A DNA stretch of 64,000 nt from Nocardiopsis alba DSM 43377 (GCF_000341225.1 NZ_ANAC01000015.1:62001-126000), one strand, 5' to 3'; numbered from the stretch's first letter, positions 32,357-40,643 are shown. A program made the numbers and translations. The notes: a model not told the origin generated them from the sequence alone.

Positions 32357-32854
32357 ATGAGAACTCCGTTCGAGGTGGCCGTGGAGCGGTATGGCACGAC
32401 CGTGCTGCGGGTGTGCCGTGCCGTCCTGGGGCCGGGGCCGGACGCGGAGGACGCCTGGTCCGAGACCTTCCTGGCCGCGCTGCGGGCCTGGCCCGATCTG
32501 GACGAGGACACGAACGTGGAGGCCTGGCTGGTGCGCGTCGCCCACCGCAGGGCGGTCGACGTCGTCCGTGCCCGGGAGCGGCGGGCGATCCCCACCGACG
32601 AGCCACCGGAACCTCCCTCGGCCCCGGATCCCGCCGACGGCGACGAGTACGGGTTGTGGGAGGCGGTCGCCGCCCTTCCCGAGCGGCAGCGGCTCGCCGT
32701 CGCCTACCACTACCTGGGCGGCCTCCCCCACGCGGAGACGGCCGCGCTGATCGGCGGCGGCGCCGACGCCGTACGTCGCGCGGCGGCGGACGGCGTCAAG
32801 AGCCTGAGACGGACCTACCGCGCGGCGGAACGAACGAAGGGGGCATCCCGATGA
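32357..32854 (+). CDS. sigma-70 family (ECF-like) RNA polymerase sigma factor
   Basis: The 165-residue protein has region 2 (YGTTVLRVCRAVLGPGPDAE, DAWSETFLAALRAWPDLDED, WLVRVAHRRAVDVVRARERR) and region 4 (WEAVAALPERQRLAVAYHYLGG, ETAALIGGGADAVRRAAADG). It lacks a C-terminal extension, and no anti-sigma gene is adjacent. Region 4 has GGGADAVRR where most ECF proteins have a more Ser/Thr-rich turn. Its stop overlaps the ogt start as ATGA, so the pair is translated together and the sigma factor may be tied to alkylation damage. GTG at 32351 is an alternative start. Confidence 0.85.
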   Translation: MRTPFEVAVERYGTTVLRVCRAVLGPGPDAEDAWSETFLAALRAWPDLDEDTNVEAWLVRVAHRRAVDVVRARERRAIPTDEPPEPPSAPDPADGDEYGLWEAVAALPERQRLAVAYHYLGGLPHAETAALIGGGADAVRRAAADGVKSLRRTYRAAERTKGASR

Positions 32855-33489
32855 CCGGCATGACGAACGACGACGGGCCTCGGACGACCGGTACCGGAGC
32901 GGACACGCGGACCCTGTTCCCGGTGGCCGACGGCGATCTGGCCCGGCTGCGGGCCCGCCTGTCCGGGGCGGCCGAGGACCTCGGTCTGCTCGACGTCGCC
33001 TACCGCACCCTCGACACCCCCATCGGGCCGCTGCTGCTCGCGGCGACCGAGAGGGGCCTGGTACGGGTCGCGTTCGAGAGCGAGGGGTTCGACGCGGCCC
33101 TGGAGACCCTGGCGGAGCGGGTCGGCCCACGGGTGCTGGAGGCGCCACGCCGGTTGGACACGGTGGCGAGGGAACTGGAGGAGTACTTCGCGGGCGGACG
33201 GCACGTGTTCGACGTGCCGTTGGACTTCGCGCTGTCGTCCGGTTTCCGCCGGGAGGTGCAACGCCGGCTGCCGCACATCGACTATGGCCGCACCCGCTCC
33301 TACAAGCAGGTCGCCGAGCTCGTCGGCAACCCGAGGGCGGTCCGCGCCGTGGGCACCGCCTGCGCGACGAACCCGCTGCCCGTCGTGGTGCCCTGCCATC
33401 GGGTCCTGCGCACCGACGGGGGTCTGGGCGGCTACATCGGCGGCCTGGACGCGAAGCGGACCCTTCTGGACCTGGAGAGGGCGGCCTGA
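32851..33489 (+). CDS. ogt: methylated-DNA-protein-cysteine methyltransferase (O6-alkylguanine repair)
   Basis: The 212-residue suicide repair protein transfers methyl groups from O6-methylguanine to Cys182 in VVVPCHRVLRTDGGLGGYIGG. The helix-turn-helix DNA-binding part (FRREVQRRLPHIDYGRTRSY, VGNPRAVRAVGTACATNPLP) precedes it, and the N-terminal domain (LDVAYRTLDTPIGPLLLAAT) is intact. There are about 45 extra residues at the N-terminus, common in actinobacterial versions encoded behind a sigma factor. The ATG at 32851 overlaps the sigma gene stop by four bases. Confidence 0.93.
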   Translation: MTGMTNDDGPRTTGTGADTRTLFPVADGDLARLRARLSGAAEDLGLLDVAYRTLDTPIGPLLLAATERGLVRVAFESEGFDAALETLAERVGPRVLEAPRRLDTVARELEEYFAGGRHVFDVPLDFALSSGFRREVQRRLPHIDYGRTRSYKQVAELVGNPRAVRAVGTACATNPLPVVVPCHRVLRTDGGLGGYIGGLDAKRTLLDLERAA

Positions 33490-33500
33490 CCGGAAACGAC

Positions 33501-33537
33501 CGAGGCCCGGGCCACCGTGGTGGTGACCCGGGCCTCG
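33501..33537. terminator. bidirectional terminator between ogt and tRNA-Val
   Basis: CGAGGCCCGGG (33501-33511) pairs perfectly with CCCGGGCCTCG (33527-33537), and the loop holds a further CCACC/GGTGG dyad. It lies downstream of both the rightward ogt gene and the leftward tRNA gene. Confidence 0.85.
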
Positions 33538-33546
33538 TGCGTTCGG

Positions 33547-33620
33547 TGGGCGCGAAGGGACTCGAACCCCTGGCCTATTGCTTGTAAGGCAATTGCTCTG
33601 ACCAACTGAGCTACGCGCCC
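33547..33620 (-). tRNA. tRNA-Val (anticodon UAC)
   Basis: Read on the minus strand, the sequence folds into a complete cloverleaf: acceptor GGGCGCG/CGCGCCC, D stem GCTC/GAGC, anticodon stem ATTGC/GCAAT with loop CTTACAA (anticodon TAC, reading GUA), variable AGGCC, T stem AGGGG/CCCTT with loop TTCGAGT, and discriminator A. The 3' CCA is not encoded. GUA is a rare valine codon in such a GC-rich genome. Confidence 0.95.
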
Positions 33621-33703
33621 GATGCGTCGCGAGTGATCATACCCCTTCGCGGCGCCCGTTGTGCCCGGTTCCCTCCCGCCCGGCCGAGTGGACGGAGCCC
33701 GGG

Positions 33704-33709
33704 TAGGAT
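33704..33709 (+). promoter_or_regulatory. -10 element (TAGGAT) for a leaderless mRNA
   Basis: TAGGAT is followed by six bases and then an ATG at 33716, the spacing of leaderless transcripts. It would start the mRNA at the short leader ORF in front of the DUF998 gene. Confidence 0.5.
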
Positions 33710-33715
33710 CCCGCC

Positions 33716-33778
33716 ATGCGCACCGACCCCCCGTCGCGTCCCTCCCCCGCTCATGCCCGCTCGGAGGCGGCCCTATGA
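33716..33778 (+). CDS. 20-residue leader ORF overlapping the DUF998 gene
   Basis: ATG at 33716 opens a 20-codon frame, MRTDPPSRPSPAHARSEAAL, ending in TGA that overlaps the next ATG as ATGA (33775-33778). Its start lies six bases behind a TAGGAT hexamer, so a 70S ribosome could begin directly at the mRNA end, and termination at the overlap would couple to the DUF998 start, which also has its own GGAGG inside the leader ORF. The peptide has no recognisable domain; four of its 20 residues are Pro and three are Arg. It is too short to prove by sequence alone. Confidence 0.45.
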   Translation: MRTDPPSRPSPAHARSEAAL

Positions 33779-34398
33779 TCCCGATGCTCTGGGCCGGAGC
33801 CGCCGGCTGTCTCCTTTTCGTGGTGGTCTTCCTCGTGGACGGGCTCACCCGTCCGGGCTACGACCCCCTCCGTCACCCGGTCAGCGCCCTGGCGCTGGGG
33901 CCGCGCGGATGGATCCAGACGGTCGACTTCCTGGTCTGTGGTCTGCTCGTGGCGGTGTCCTCGGTGGCGGTGCCCTGGGCCGTGAGCTCCGGCTCTTGGG
34001 CGGTCTGGCCGCTCTCCGCGGCGATCGGCCTGTTCGGGGTCGGGCTGCTGCTGTCCGGGGTGTTCCGGATGGATCCGATGTGGGGTTACCCGCCGGGTGC
34101 GCCCGAGGGGACCCCGGAGGAGACCGGGCGCGCGCATCGTATCCACGACAATCTGGGCGCCGTGGTCTTCTTCTCACTGCCGGCGGCGGCGCTCATCGCG
34201 GCGTTCGCCCTCCAGGATCCGGTCTGGCGTTGGGGTTCGGGGGTCACCGGGGTGGTCGTGGGCGCGGGCACCCTCGTCTTCGCGAACGCCTGGGAGGAGG
34301 AGGCGCCGAACGCGGGGCTGATCCAGCGGGTCACCCTGATCATCGGTCTGGGATGGCTCGGTCTCCTCCTCGGCGCGGGTGCCCTGGGCGCGCTCTGA
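33775..34398 (+). CDS. DUF998-family membrane protein
   Basis: The 207-residue protein has six membrane segments (IPMLWAGAAGCLLFVVVFLV; FLVCGLLVAVSSVAVPWAV; VWPLSAAIGLFGVGLLLSGV; LGAVVFFSLPAAALIAAFAL; GSGVTGVVVGAGTLVFANAW; VTLIIGLGWLGLLLGAGAL). DUF998 hallmarks are YDPLRHPVSALALGPRGWIQ, the FRMDPMWGYPPG loop and the HDNLGAVVFF segment. Function is unknown; the fold resembles small heme- or lipid-binding membrane proteins, which is only a suggestion. A GGAGG site seven bases upstream fixes the ATG. Confidence 0.85.
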   Translation: MIPMLWAGAAGCLLFVVVFLVDGLTRPGYDPLRHPVSALALGPRGWIQTVDFLVCGLLVAVSSVAVPWAVSSGSWAVWPLSAAIGLFGVGLLLSGVFRMDPMWGYPPGAPEGTPEETGRAHRIHDNLGAVVFFSLPAAALIAAFALQDPVWRWGSGVTGVVVGAGTLVFANAWEEEAPNAGLIQRVTLIIGLGWLGLLLGAGALGAL

Positions 34399-34709
34399 CC
34401 GCGCGAGGATCCGGGGCGACTTTTCGCGTTCACCGGTCTTGACGTACCCCTGACGGCACGGCAGCCTCGAACGCACAGCCGTTCTCGGGTACACGACGGC
34501 GGCCGCGCCGTCACCCGGACGCTCCCCCACGTCCCCCCGTTCCCCCGTTCCCCTCCCGAGCCCCTTCGCCCCCGTCCATGGTGTGAGCGCAGTCCCGTGG
34601 TGCCGCGGCCGGGTCCGTCCGTACCCCTCCGCCCCCGCCCGAACGGCGGGGGCGTCACATCTCGCGGAGGGGCGCCACGTCCACTCCGCGCCGAGCGGGA
34701 AGGACCCGG
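34399..34709 (+). promoter_or_regulatory. 311-base gap: leader of the M14 peptidase gene with one strong hairpin
   Basis: No gene is visible. TTGACG at 34439-34444 is the only good -35 candidate, with a poor CAGCCT at the proper distance. CGCCCCCGCC (34630-34639) pairs perfectly with GGCGGGGGCG (34645-34654) around a 5-base loop, about 55 bases before the ATG at 34710. It could be an attenuator, an mRNA-stabilising leader structure, or a late terminator for the DUF998 gene. Confidence 0.45.
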
Positions 34710-37130
34710 ATGGGACTGCCTGTGACATCGACCGGGACCCGGCGTGCGCGCCGGACCGGGCTCGTCTTCGGAGCGGCCGCGGCCCTGCTGCTGCCGACCG
34801 CTGTGCCCGTGGCCGCCGAGCCCACGCTCGACCTCGACGAGACGTCGGTGGTGGAGATCCTGTTGGAGGACCGCGACGAGCTGGAGCGACTCGTCGAACT
34901 GGGCGGCGACATCGCCCAGTTGGATCCGGTGGACGGGGGCGGCTTCGTCGCCCGGACCGTCGTCGGCCCCTACGACCAGGACGTCTACGCCGACTTCACC
35001 TTCGGAGACGTGGTCCACACCGAGTCCGACGCCGAGGAGCGTCTCGCCGAACGCGAGGCGACCATCGAGCGGCTGCGGTCGGAGGGCGACTCCGACGGCG
35101 AGGTGGGGATCAGGTCCACCGGCGAGGACCTGGAGATCCTGAGGGCCGACTACTTCGAGGGGCGCGCCGGCGACTTCCTGTCGGTGGAGGTCCGTTCCGC
35201 CCTCGGCCAGGACGAGGACTTCCGGCTGACCGTGGAGCGGGACGCCGGTCCGGGCACCGAACCCGGGGACGGCGGCTCCCAGACCCTGGCCCCCTTCGTC
35301 GACGTCGGCGTGTACCTGTACCACCGCGGCCAGGCCGAGGTGGAGGAACGCCCGGAACGGATCCGGGTCACCGACCCCTCGGGGGCCACCGCCGAGGCCG
35401 AGGTCACCGATTGGCTACCGGACCCCGAGACCCCCGGGGACCCGCTGCCCTACACCGACTTCGTCAACGCGTACATGACCCCGGACGAGCTCTACGACCG
35501 GATCCACCGGATCGCCGACGAGTACCCCGACATCGCCGAGGTCGTCGAGCTCCCTCACCTGACCGACGGCTACCGGCGGCACGCCCAGGCGATCCTCGGT
35601 GTGCGGCCCGACGGGCGGGGCGCCGAGCGCGGTGTGATCGTGGAGTCTCTCGCCTACGGGCACGAGGGCGGCAACGACATCGTCGTCGACCTGATCGACC
35701 ACGGTGAGCCCGACGCGGCCCTGTCGGTGGACGTGGAGGGCGACGAGATCGTCGTCCGGCCGGCCACGGACGGGACCGGCGCGATCACCACCACGGCGGC
35801 CGAGGTCGTGGCGGCGGTCAACGCCGAGGCCGGCGATCTGGTCCGTGCCTTCACCTTCCGGGGCGACGCCGGTGAGGGGGTCGTGGAGGCCGAGCGGGTC
35901 CGGGCCGACGACCGTCTCGGCGCGCCCGAGGAGGTCTCCCGCGAACCGGCCACGGTGTACGGACTGCGTATCGGCGCCACCCGGGACGGCTCCAAGACCG
36001 GGGTCCTGGGCTACTCCCAGGAACACGCCCGCGAGTGGCAGACCCCGCTGGTGACCCTGGAGACCGCCGAACGCCTGGTGCGCAACTACGGCGTCCACGA
36101 GACCACCACCGAGCTGGTGGACGAGCTGGACATCTTCCTGCTGCCCTCGGTCAACCCCGACGGCGCGAAGCACTCGTTCTACGACTCCCCGATGCAGCGC
36201 AAGAACATGGTCAACCACTGCCCGACCGACGGCCCCCGTGACCAGTGGGCCGTCCAGGGCGGCGGCCAGTGGGGTGTGGACATCAACCGCAACTACGGCA
36301 CCTACACCCTGTGGGACGGCTACGCCGGGGCGTCCTTCGACTGCACCGGCGGCACCTTCGCCGGCCCCGAGGAGGAGGGGCCGCTGTCGCAGCCGGAGAG
36401 CCGGAACCTGGACTGGCTGGTCGACACCCACGACAACATCGCGTTCTCGATGAACATCCACTCCTCGGGCGACTACTTCATGTGGTCCCCGGGCGCCTAC
36501 ATCGCCGATGGACGCGTTTCCACGCCTCGGCCCTCGGCCATGGAGGAGACCTACTTCTGGGAGGCCTCGGAGAGCATCCTGGGCGCGATCAAGGGGCACC
36601 GGGGCACGGTGGTGACCCCGGCGCGCACCGGACCGATCATCGACGTGATGTACTCGGCGGCCGGCAACTCCGGCGACCACCTCTGGTACGAGCACGACGT
36701 CTTCGCCTGGAACTTCGAGCTGGGCCAGGCCGGCTTCCAGCCTCCGTGGGAGGAGGCCCACGCCCAGGGCATGGAGTACGCCGACGGGCTGTACGGGATG
36801 TTGGAGGTCGCGCTGGAGCACCAGAACGACCGCTATCGGCCGCGTTCGGAGGTCACGCCGCGTCCGGGCGGGTACGACGGTCCGGTGGAGATCTCCTTCG
36901 GGACCAACGAGACCGCCGAGATCTACTACACGCTCGACGGTGGCCGCCCGACCTTCGATTCGCCCCGGCTGGAGCTGACGGGCGTGCGCGGAGGGCCGGA
37001 GAGCCTGACCATCGAGGAGACCACCACCGTCCACTGGTTCGCGGTGGACGTCGCGGGCAACGTCGAGGGCGGCTACGACCCCGACGGTAACGCCAGGAAC
37101 CACCGCAGGGGCACCTGGACGATCGAGTAG
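34710..37130 (+). CDS. secreted M14-family zinc carboxypeptidase
   Basis: The 806-residue exoenzyme has a signal peptide (TGLVFGAAAALLLPTAVPVAAEP, cut near residue 36) and a propeptide-like acidic N-terminal region (40-250). The M14 catalytic core begins with YTDFVNAYMTPDELYDRIHR. Zinc ligands lie in SQEHAREWQTP (about 438-441), followed by SVNPDGAKHSF, DINRNYG and the third ligand in NIHSSGDYF; the general base is Glu in WNFELGQ (about 669). The C-terminus (about 710-800) looks like a CHB_HEX_C domain (EIYYTLDGGRPTFDSPRLEL). An insert of about 95 residues splits the core. A GGAAGGA site precedes the ATG. Confidence 0.9.
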   Translation: MGLPVTSTGTRRARRTGLVFGAAAALLLPTAVPVAAEPTLDLDETSVVEILLEDRDELERLVELGGDIAQLDPVDGGGFVARTVVGPYDQDVYADFTFGDVVHTESDAEERLAEREATIERLRSEGDSDGEVGIRSTGEDLEILRADYFEGRAGDFLSVEVRSALGQDEDFRLTVERDAGPGTEPGDGGSQTLAPFVDVGVYLYHRGQAEVEERPERIRVTDPSGATAEAEVTDWLPDPETPGDPLPYTDFVNAYMTPDELYDRIHRIADEYPDIAEVVELPHLTDGYRRHAQAILGVRPDGRGAERGVIVESLAYGHEGGNDIVVDLIDHGEPDAALSVDVEGDEIVVRPATDGTGAITTTAAEVVAAVNAEAGDLVRAFTFRGDAGEGVVEAERVRADDRLGAPEEVSREPATVYGLRIGATRDGSKTGVLGYSQEHAREWQTPLVTLETAERLVRNYGVHETTTELVDELDIFLLPSVNPDGAKHSFYDSPMQRKNMVNHCPTDGPRDQWAVQGGGQWGVDINRNYGTYTLWDGYAGASFDCTGGTFAGPEEEGPLSQPESRNLDWLVDTHDNIAFSMNIHSSGDYFMWSPGAYIADGRVSTPRPSAMEETYFWEASESILGAIKGHRGTVVTPARTGPIIDVMYSAAGNSGDHLWYEHDVFAWNFELGQAGFQPPWEEAHAQGMEYADGLYGMLEVALEHQNDRYRPRSEVTPRPGGYDGPVEISFGTNETAEIYYTLDGGRPTFDSPRLELTGVRGGPESLTIEETTTVHWFAVDVAGNVEGGYDPDGNARNHRRGTWTIE

Positions 37131-37142
37131 GGCCTCCGGGGC

Positions 37143-37187
37143 GACGGCCCCGCGGGGAGGGCGGAGGATCCTTCTCGTGGGGCCGTC
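37143..37187. terminator. hairpin between the M14 peptidase and ahpE genes
   Basis: GACGGCCCC (37143-37151) pairs perfectly with GGGGCCGTC (37179-37187) with a long 27-base loop that can fold internally. It lies in the 70-base gap between convergent genes. Confidence 0.6.
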
Positions 37188-37200
37188 CGCCGTGCGGGGC

Positions 37201-37665
37201 TCACCCCGCCAGGGCGCGGATCCGTTCCAGGTACTCGTCCACGTTCCGGGGCTCCGAGATGGGGGTCAGGGTCGACCAGCGCACGTTCCCCTCGGTGTCG
37301 ATGAGGAAGGTGCCTCGACGGGCCACGCCTCGTTCGGTGTCGAAGACCCCGTAGAGCCGGGCCACCTCACCGTGCGGCCAGAAGTCCGACAGCAGGGCGA
37401 AGGGGAAGTCCTCACGATCCGACCAGGTGCGCAGGGCGAAGGTGGAGTCCACCGACACCGCCAGGATCGTGGCCCCGAGTTCGACGAACTCGGAGTGACG
37501 CTCGCGCAGTTCGGAGAGTTCTCCGGAACAGATTCCGGAGAAGGCCAACGGATAGAAGACCACCAGGGTCGGGCCCTCGTTCGACGCCGACAGGGTGGTG
37601 TCCCGGCCGTACTGATCCTGAAGCGTGAAATCGGGCGCGGTCGCGCCCGTGCTGATGACGGTCAT
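37201..37665 (-). CDS. ahpE: one-Cys peroxiredoxin (AhpE type)
   Basis: The 154-residue thioredoxin-fold peroxidase reduces hydroperoxides. It has the peroxidatic Cys46 in VVFYPLAFSGICSGEL, where Pro-x3-Ser/Thr-x2-Cys is the family motif, AVSVDSTFALRTWSDREDFP, and RGTFLIDTEGNVRWSTLTP. There is no second conserved Cys, which matches the AhpE group of Mycobacterium. A Ser follows the peroxidatic Cys. The DUF3052 gene lies upstream in the same direction but is separated by two hairpins, so separate transcription is likely. Confidence 0.92.
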   Translation of the reverse strand: MTVISTGATAPDFTLQDQYGRDTTLSASNEGPTLVVFYPLAFSGICSGELSELRERHSEFVELGATILAVSVDSTFALRTWSDREDFPFALLSDFWPHGEVARLYGVFDTERGVARRGTFLIDTEGNVRWSTLTPISEPRNVDEYLERIRALAG

Positions 37666-37699
37666 GTCCGTTTCGTTCTGGTCGGAGCAGGCCGGATTC

Positions 37700-37754
37700 G
37701 GCGCCCGCCGCTCGGCGGGCGCCCCGTACGCGCCGCGCGCCCATGGGGGCGCGC
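37700..37754 (-). terminator. tandem hairpins between the DUF3052 and ahpE genes
   Basis: Two stems lie side by side. GGCGCCCGCCG (37700-37710) pairs with CGGCGGGCGCC (37713-37723), and GCGCGCCC (37735-37742) pairs with GGGCGCGC (37747-37754). Together they should end the DUF3052 transcript before ahpE. Confidence 0.75.
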
Positions 37755-37787
37755 GACGCCGCTCTCACCCGATGCGGGCGAGGTCCG

Positions 37788-38213
37788 TCACCGCTTGGGG
37801 ACGACCAGTCGGGTACCCGACCAGTCCGCTCCGATGCTGACGGCACTGGTCTGCGACAGCCCCGAGGTGGTGGCCGCCTCGGCGACGTCGTTGGGGGACA
37901 CGTGCAGCTCACGCCCGGCCTTCGGGGTCAGGACCAGGATGGTCCCCCCGTCGGCGATGGTGGTCACCGTGTCCATCAGCGCGTCGGTGAGGTCGTCTTC
38001 CTCATCGGACCGCCACCACAGCAGCGCGGCGTCGACATCGCCGTCATAGTCCTCGTCGACCAGCGCCTCGCCCGTGAGTTCGGCGATGGATGCGCGCAGT
38101 CCCTCGTCGACGTCGTCGTCGAAGCCGAATTCCTGCACCACCTGACCCGGCTTGAATCCGAGTCGGTCAGCCAAGCCGCGTTCGCTCTGTGCCTGGCCCG
38201 CGGTCGCGCTCAC
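37788..38213 (-). CDS. DUF3052-family protein
   Basis: The 141-residue acidic protein matches the DUF3052 family of actinobacteria: LADRLGFKPGQVVQEFGFDD, ALVDEDYDGDVDAALLWWRS, DDLTDALMDTVTTIADGGTI, LVLTPKAGRELHVSPNDVAE. The compact alpha/beta protein has no signal peptide and unknown function. The GTG at 38213 has a GGAGGAGA ribosome-binding site. It sits behind a promoter at 38245-38273 and ends in tandem hairpins. Confidence 0.9.
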   Translation of the reverse strand: MSATAGQAQSERGLADRLGFKPGQVVQEFGFDDDVDEGLRASIAELTGEALVDEDYDGDVDAALLWWRSDEEDDLTDALMDTVTTIADGGTILVLTPKAGRELHVSPNDVAEAATTSGLSQTSAVSIGADWSGTRLVVPKR

Positions 38214-38244
38214 GAAAGTTCTCCTCCACAGATGGGTTTTCTCA

Positions 38245-38273
38245 ATTTTGCCTGCACGAAGCAGTTGTCACAA
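38245..38273 (-). promoter_or_regulatory. promoter of the DUF3052 gene
   Basis: On the minus strand TTGTGA (38268-38273) and CAAAAT (38245-38250) are 17 bases apart in a locally AT-rich stretch, about 30 bases before the ribosome-binding site and GTG at 38213. Confidence 0.5.
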
Positions 38274-38407
38274 CGATGTCGGGCTCTTCACCGCCCGTCG
38301 CGTGGGTCCGTAACCATCGCTGATGGCCTAGTTCACACGCTAGTGCCTTTCCCCGTCAACGCGTGTACGAACTCCGTGGGCACGGGATGGGGTGTGCCTC
38401 GAAGGCG

Positions 38408-38818
38408 CTACCCGGACCTGAGATAGGACAGCCGGACCCTGCGGTCCGGATTGTCCACGTTCAGGTCGACGATGGCGATGGACTGCCAGGTCCCCAGTTC
38501 GAGCCGCCCGGAGATGACCGGGACCGTCGTCTGGGGCGCGACGTAGGCGGGCATGACGTGTGAGCGTCCATGCCCCTGGGATCCGTGCTTGTGGCGCCAT
38601 CGGTCGTCGGCGGGCAGTAGGTCGTCGAGGGAGGCCAGGAGGTCGTCGTCCGACCCCGCCCCCAGTTCGATGATCGCCACGCCCGCCGTCGCGTGCGGGA
38701 CGAAGACGTTGAGCAGTCCGTCGCCTCCGCTCTCGGCCACGAAGTCGCCGCATGCCCCGGTGATATCGGTGATGCTCTCCGATCCACCGGTGTGCAGCTC
38801 AAGGATCTGTGTCCGCAT
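38408..38818 (-). CDS. YjbQ-family protein (secondary thiamine-phosphate synthase enzyme)
   Basis: The 136-residue protein has the UPF0047/YjbQ signatures: VFVPHATAGVAIIELG (His plus Thr in the putative active site), DLLPADDRWRHKHGSQGHGR with the HxHG segment, HVMPAYVAPQTTVPVISG, and GTWQSIAIVDLNVD. E. coli YjbQ shows weak thiamin-phosphate synthase activity; the physiological role is uncertain. The ATG at 38818 follows GAAGGTGG. The 190-base stretch between it and the DUF3052 gene start holds the DUF3052 promoter and no gene. Confidence 0.9.
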   Translation of the reverse strand: MRTQILELHTGGSESITDITGACGDFVAESGGDGLLNVFVPHATAGVAIIELGAGSDDDLLASLDDLLPADDRWRHKHGSQGHGRSHVMPAYVAPQTTVPVISGRLELGTWQSIAIVDLNVDNPDRRVRLSYLRSG

Positions 38819-38948
38819 AGCGCCACCTTCGCGCAGCCGGGCCCCCGGTGCAACCATCCCGGGGGAAACCCGTGGATGACGGACGCTCCCGATGGGGGCC
38901 ATACTCATCGACAACATGTGAGAAATCAGGCGAAACGAAGGGGAGAGG

Positions 38949-40622
38949 ATGACCGCCTCGTTACGTCTGGGCCCCTTGCTCCGACACGTGGGGACCAGCA
39001 CGGCGACGGTGTGGGTGGAGACGGACGCCCCTTGTGACGTAGGGATTCGCGTGTCCGGCTGCGGGGTCCGGACCTCCCGCACCCTCACGGTCCACGGCCA
39101 CCACTACGCCGTCTGCGAAATCGAGGATCTTCGGCCGGGCGCGACCCTGCCCTACGAGGTCCTCCTCGATGGGATCCGGGTCTGGCCCGAGGCCGATTCC
39201 GACGACGACCTCCCGCCCGCCGTCCTGCGCACCCTGGACGAGAAGGCGCCCACCCGGCTGCTGTACGGCTCCTGCCGCACCCCCACGGAGGAGGGCTCCG
39301 CCGAGGAGGCGGAGCGCCACGGCCCCGATCTGCTCCGGGCCACCGCCCGACGGCTCGCCCGTGAGGAGGTCGAGGGCAACCTGGTACTGCTGCTCATCGG
39401 CGACCAGGTCTACGCCGACGAGCTCCGAGAGCCCATGCGCGCCTTCCTGCGGCGTGTACGCGAGCGGGACCGGGACGGCGCGCCCGAGGACGAGGTGGTG
39501 CACTACGACGAGTACGCCGAGCTGTACCACCAGGCCTGGTCCGACCCCCTGGTCCGCCGACTGCTCGCGACGGTCCCCACCCTGATGGTCTTCGACGACC
39601 ACGACGTCCGCGACGACTGGAACACCTCGGCCGCCTGGCGCCGGTCCATGGACGCCCTCCCCTGGTGGCGGACGAGGGCGACCTCCGGTCTGGGCGCCTA
39701 TTGGATCTACCAGCACGTGGGGAATCTCTCCCCCGCGGCCCGTGCCGAGGACCCCCTGTGGGCGGCCCTGTGCGAGCACCGTGACCGGGGCACCGACGCC
39801 GCCGACACCCTCGACTCCTTCGCTTCGAGGGCCCACGACGACCCCTCCTCCTACCGTTGGAGCCACCGGTACGACGTGGGCGGTGTGCGCGTCCTGATGC
39901 TCGACACGCGTTGCGGACGGGCTCTGGGCGAGGGGGACCCCTCCGACGGCTCACGCTCCATCCTGGGAGCCGAGGGGCACGACTGGCTGGACGAGCACCT
40001 CACCGGCGGTCCCGAACACGTGGTCGTCGCCTCCACCGTCCCCGTGCTGCTGCCGCCGGCCGTGCAGCATCTGGAGGCCTGGAACGAGGCCGTGTGCGCG
40101 GGCGCCTGGGGTCGGGCGGCCCGCGGCCCCGGGGAGCGGCTGCGGCAGGCCCTGGACCTGGAGCACTGGGGCGCCTTCCAGTACTCCCTCCACCGTCTCT
40201 CCGACACGATCTCCGAGGTCGCCCGGGGCGAGCGCGGGCCGGCGCCCGCCACCGTCCTGATCCTGAGCGGGGACGTGCACTTCTCCTACGCCGCGCGGGT
40301 CCGGCTCCGAACGGCGGGTGAGGACGGTTCCCGGGTGACCCAGTTGGTCTCCTCCGCGTTGTGCAACCGGCTCTCCCCTGTCATGCGAAGGGTGGCCGCG
40401 CTGTCGGCGGGCGCGCCGTTCCACCTGGCGGGCGCGATCATGTCCCGGGCCGCGGGGGTACGCCGTCCTTCTCTGACCTGGCGGCTGACCGATCGTCCCT
40501 ACTTCGACAACACCATCGGGGAGGTGGACTTCGACGGTCGCGGGGCCCACGCCCGCTGGTACCACTGCCCCGGGGGAGAGAACGGCGCCCCGCCCCGGGT
40601 CCGGTCGGTCCTGGAGTTGTGA
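38949..40622 (+). CDS. PhoD-like alkaline phosphatase family protein
   Basis: The 557-residue protein has an N-terminal beta domain (LRLGPLLRHVGTSTATVWVE, residues 1-85) and a metallophosphatase domain. The metal ligands are in LIGDQVYADELREPM, VFDDHDVRDDWNTS, STVPVLLP and LSGDVHFSYAARV. No Tat signal is present, so unlike classic PhoD it is probably cytoplasmic. This subgroup is common in actinomycetes, and its substrate is unclear. A GGGGAGAGG site precedes the ATG. It is divergent from the yjbQ-like gene. Confidence 0.9.
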   Translation: MTASLRLGPLLRHVGTSTATVWVETDAPCDVGIRVSGCGVRTSRTLTVHGHHYAVCEIEDLRPGATLPYEVLLDGIRVWPEADSDDDLPPAVLRTLDEKAPTRLLYGSCRTPTEEGSAEEAERHGPDLLRATARRLAREEVEGNLVLLLIGDQVYADELREPMRAFLRRVRERDRDGAPEDEVVHYDEYAELYHQAWSDPLVRRLLATVPTLMVFDDHDVRDDWNTSAAWRRSMDALPWWRTRATSGLGAYWIYQHVGNLSPAARAEDPLWAALCEHRDRGTDAADTLDSFASRAHDDPSSYRWSHRYDVGGVRVLMLDTRCGRALGEGDPSDGSRSILGAEGHDWLDEHLTGGPEHVVVASTVPVLLPPAVQHLEAWNEAVCAGAWGRAARGPGERLRQALDLEHWGAFQYSLHRLSDTISEVARGERGPAPATVLILSGDVHFSYAARVRLRTAGEDGSRVTQLVSSALCNRLSPVMRRVAALSAGAPFHLAGAIMSRAAGVRRPSLTWRLTDRPYFDNTIGEVDFDGRGAHARWYHCPGGENGAPPRVRSVLEL

Positions 40623-40643
40623 GACGGGCCCCGAACACGCGAA

